A stretch of 64,000 nt of DNA from contig NZ_JAEVYN010000001.1 of the NCBI RefSeq assembly GCF_016807185.1, positions 1,948,161-2,012,160 on the forward strand, in the 5' to 3' direction. Positions 62,315-64,000 of this stretch are shown piece by piece. The stretch's first letter is position 1. Each line of letters starts with the position of its first letter. Made by a program: the position numbers and the translations under genes. Origin of the DNA: Leptolyngbya sp. Cla-17. GTDB lineage: Bacteria; Cyanobacteriota; Cyanobacteriia; Leptolyngbyales; Leptolyngbyaceae. Below the pieces are notes generated by a model that ran no database searches, was not told where the DNA came from, and saw only the letters and a program-made list of their open reading frames with translations.

Positions 62315-62982
62315 TTTGATGCCTGTTTTGTAGTGGGTGGCTTGTAACCTTGTTCAAACGCAAATCGAACCAGTTGAGAGCGATTTTCTAGGTCAAGTTT
62401 GTTCAATATGTTACTTAAATGGGTTTGCACCGTGCGCGGACTGACAAATAAGCGATCGCCTATTTGCTTGTTGGTTAAGCCCTGCACAACCTCCCAAAAT
62501 ACTTTTTCCTCTGCTGGCGTTAACGGCAGCAGAGGTTGGGGCGGATGAGCCGGACTTGCTGAGTTTTCTGAATCTGCTTTTTGCATCAGCCGAACGATTT
62601 CAGAATGAATGCGCCGCGATCGCTCTAGTTGCGCCTCAATTTTTGCCAACAGCTCAAGGGGTTCAAAAGGCTTCATTAAATAGTCATCTGCTCCCATAGA
62701 ATGCCCTTGTATGCGGGCTTCCACTTCTCCCTTGCTAGAGAGAAATATGAATGGAACCAACTGCCCACTGCGCATGGCTCGCAATCGACGGCAGAACTCA
62801 AACCCGTCCATCTCAGGCATCATCACATCCGACACGATCAGATCAGGCGGATCTGCTTCTACAGCGCTAAGGGCTTCTGGCGCTGAACCTACACTTTGAA
62901 CCAGGTAACCCCGTTTCTCTAAATAGCGCGTTAGCGCCATTCGCAGAGTCGTGTCATCATCAACCACGAGTACTCGTTTCAT
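62311..62982 (-). CDS. LuxR/NarL-type response regulator (Ycf29-like)
   Basis: A 223-residue two-domain regulator. Receiver domain 1-120: VLVVDDDTTLRMAL, phospho-acceptor aspartate in LIVSDVMMPEMDGFEF, and the conserved lysine in GADDYLMKPFEPLELL. LuxR-type helix-turn-helix 155-215: LTPAEEKVFWEVVQGLTNKQ, VSPRTVQTHLSNILNKLDLE. I start at the ATG 62980-62982 because AGGAA precedes it and the receiver begins there; the frame is open to 63069. Resembles plastid/cyanobacterial Ycf29. No sensor kinase adjacent. Confidence 0.85.
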   Translation of the reverse strand: MKRVLVVDDDTTLRMALTRYLEKRGYLVQSVGSAPEALSAVEADPPDLIVSDVMMPEMDGFEFCRRLRAMRSGQLVPFIFLSSKGEVEARIQGHSMGADDYLMKPFEPLELLAKIEAQLERSRRIHSEIVRLMQKADSENSASPAHPPQPLLPLTPAEEKVFWEVVQGLTNKQIGDRLFVSPRTVQTHLSNILNKLDLENRSQLVRFAFEQGYKPPTTKQASN

Positions 62983-63070
62983 CTGAATTTCCTGTATAGC
63001 CTGTGTAGACAGATCACCTAAAAAGATTCTGACAGTTTCTATCAGAGCTTGACCCTGTGCTAGCTTCACT

Positions 63071-63095
63071 AATCAAGTAGTTGTTCTACTTGATT
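63071..63095. promoter_or_regulatory. 10-bp perfect inverted repeat between the regulator and icd
   Basis: AATCAAGTAG (63071-63080), TTGTT, CTACTTGATT (63086-63095). It lies 89 bp upstream of the regulator start, in the 384-bp region 62983-63366 between divergent genes, so it may be an operator. GTA and TAC are 7 bases apart, one short of the NtcA spacing (8). Nothing else was recognised in this region. Confidence 0.45.
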
Positions 63096-63366
63096 TATTT
63101 AGCATTCCCAGAGAGATGCAAATTTTCTAGGTATTCATTGCTTTTATCTCAAAAAAGCCCAAAATTTATCTGACTCAATCTGGGCATGCAGCTTCCTGCA
63201 AAGCAGTTGAAGAAGGTGTACTGACAGAAAAATTTTGCAATCTGCTCAAAAAAAACAGTTCACAGTTCCCAACTTGAGATAACCTAACCGAGCGGCATGA
63301 AGCAGGTGGCTCAAATGAGGAACCAATTACCTGATGATTGCCTGCCGTTATACTGGAGCGACATCA

Positions 63367-64000
63367 ATGACTTACGAAAAGATTAGCCCTCCAACTACGG
63401 GTTCTACGATTACGTTTCAGCATGGAGAACCTATAGTTCCGGATGACCCAATCATTCCTTTTATTCGTGGGGATGGAACCGGAATTGACCTATGGCCTGC
63501 GTCTCAACGAGTCTTTGATGCGGCTGTGGCAAGTGCTTATGGAGGAAAACGCAAAATTTCCTGGTTCAAGGTTTACACCGGCGATGAAGCTTGCGAACTG
63601 TATGGAACCTATCAATATTTACCTGAAGATACGCTGACAGCCATTAAAACTTATGGTGTAGCAATTAAAGGACCGTTGACCACGCCGATTGGTGGAGGAA
63701 TCCGATCGCTGAATGTAGCACTCCGCCAAATTTTTGATCTTTACACTTGCATTCGCCCTTGTCGCTATTACGAAGGCACTCCCTCGCCCCACAAAACGCC
63801 TGAAAAGCTAGACGTAATTATCTATCGGGAAAATACAGAGGATATTTATCTGGGGATTGAATGGAAGCAGGGGACTGAAATGTGCGATCGCTTGATCAAA
63901 ATCCTCAACGAAGATTTCATCCCTGGAACCCCAGAACATGGTAAAAAACAGATTCCTCTAGATGCAGGAATTGGCATCAAACCTATTAGCAAAATGGGAT
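63367..64000 (+). CDS. icd: isocitrate dehydrogenase (NADP+), 5' part
   Basis: The frame is open from the ATG at 63367 to the window edge (211 codons). FIRGDGTGIDLWPAS, GPLTTPIGGGIRSLNVALRQ (with the substrate-binding and, in E. coli, phosphorylated serine of IRSLN), CIRPCRYYEGTPSPHK and YRENTEDIYLGIEWK are the E. coli Icd-type blocks, so this is the homodimeric NADP-dependent type. It feeds 2-oxoglutarate to nitrogen assimilation in cyanobacteria. The insert-containing form usual in cyanobacteria continues beyond the window. Confidence 0.95.
   Translation, partial: MTYEKISPPTTGSTITFQHGEPIVPDDPIIPFIRGDGTGIDLWPASQRVFDAAVASAYGGKRKISWFKVYTGDEACELYGTYQYLPEDTLTAIKTYGVAIKGPLTTPIGGGIRSLNVALRQIFDLYTCIRPCRYYEGTPSPHKTPEKLDVIIYRENTEDIYLGIEWKQGTEMCDRLIKILNEDFIPGTPEHGKKQIPLDAGIGIKPISKMG

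Noticed and set aside
63443..63637. A 64-residue plus-strand frame near the right end
   Set aside because: It is a shadow in another frame of icd, whose conserved protein is read from 63367 to the window edge.

Overview
The window comes from a cyanobacterial chromosome. The evidence is the frequent HIP1-type octamer GCGATCGC, the heptamer tandem repeats (STRR-like), and cyanobacterial or plastid-lineage genes: ndhN, bciB-type divinyl reductase, ldpA, a photosystem II S4-domain protein, a Ycf45-like ATPase, a Ycf29-like response regulator, and a ribosomal cluster without rpsJ, rpsN and rpmD. A filamentous, Leptolyngbya-like host is a guess; genus cannot be settled from sequence reading alone.

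Layout. 1-6116: housekeeping genes (class IV aminotransferase, short-chain dehydrogenase, EamA exporter, FAD oxidoreductase, THUMP methyltransferase). 6190-8990: a small accessory segment with a DUF433/DUF5615 toxin-antitoxin-like pair bracketed by two ~92-bp direct repeats, an array of ~40-bp imperfect palindromes, an AT-rich four-helix membrane protein ending in what looks like a cyanobacterial TRADD-N-associated two-helix domain, and an attC-like folded site. 9098-17470: mfd (with heptamer repeats inside its reading frame), a DUF4139 protein, a DUF2805 protein, an IS630-type element with an interrupted transposase, rpsU and an M48 protease. 17485-31156: a run of minus-strand genes (multi-sensor adenylate cyclase, transketolase-like enzyme, secreted haemagglutinin-type protein with an 11-base G/C run at its ribosome-binding position, glycogen debranching enzyme, pentapeptide-repeat protein kinase). 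31569-40981: mostly plus-strand genes (pheT, YciI, bciB, a hypothetical protein, ndhN, ldpA, Ycf45-like ATPase) with one minus-strand NUDIX gene.

41383-58677 is the S10-spc-alpha-type ribosomal cluster: rplC-rplD-rplW-rplB-rpsS-rplV-rpsC-rplP-rpmC-rpsQ-rplN-rplX-rplE-rpsH-rplF-rplR-rpsE-rplO-secY-adk-infA-rpmJ-rpsM-rpsK-rpoA-rplQ-truA-rplM-rpsI-rpmE-prfA. It carries ribosomal proteins together with the translocon (SecY), adenylate kinase, IF1, the RNA polymerase alpha subunit, a tRNA pseudouridine synthase and release factor 1. A near-consensus promoter before rpmJ suggests the alpha-operon part can be transcribed separately. 58680-62314 holds the PSII S4 protein and a MacA/MacB-like efflux pair without an adjacent ATPase. 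A convergent LuxR-type response regulator follows, and the window ends inside icd (isocitrate dehydrogenase).

The most unusual part is 6190-8990, where several signs of mobility and conflict-system biology meet. No CRISPR array, tRNA, rRNA or prophage was seen.
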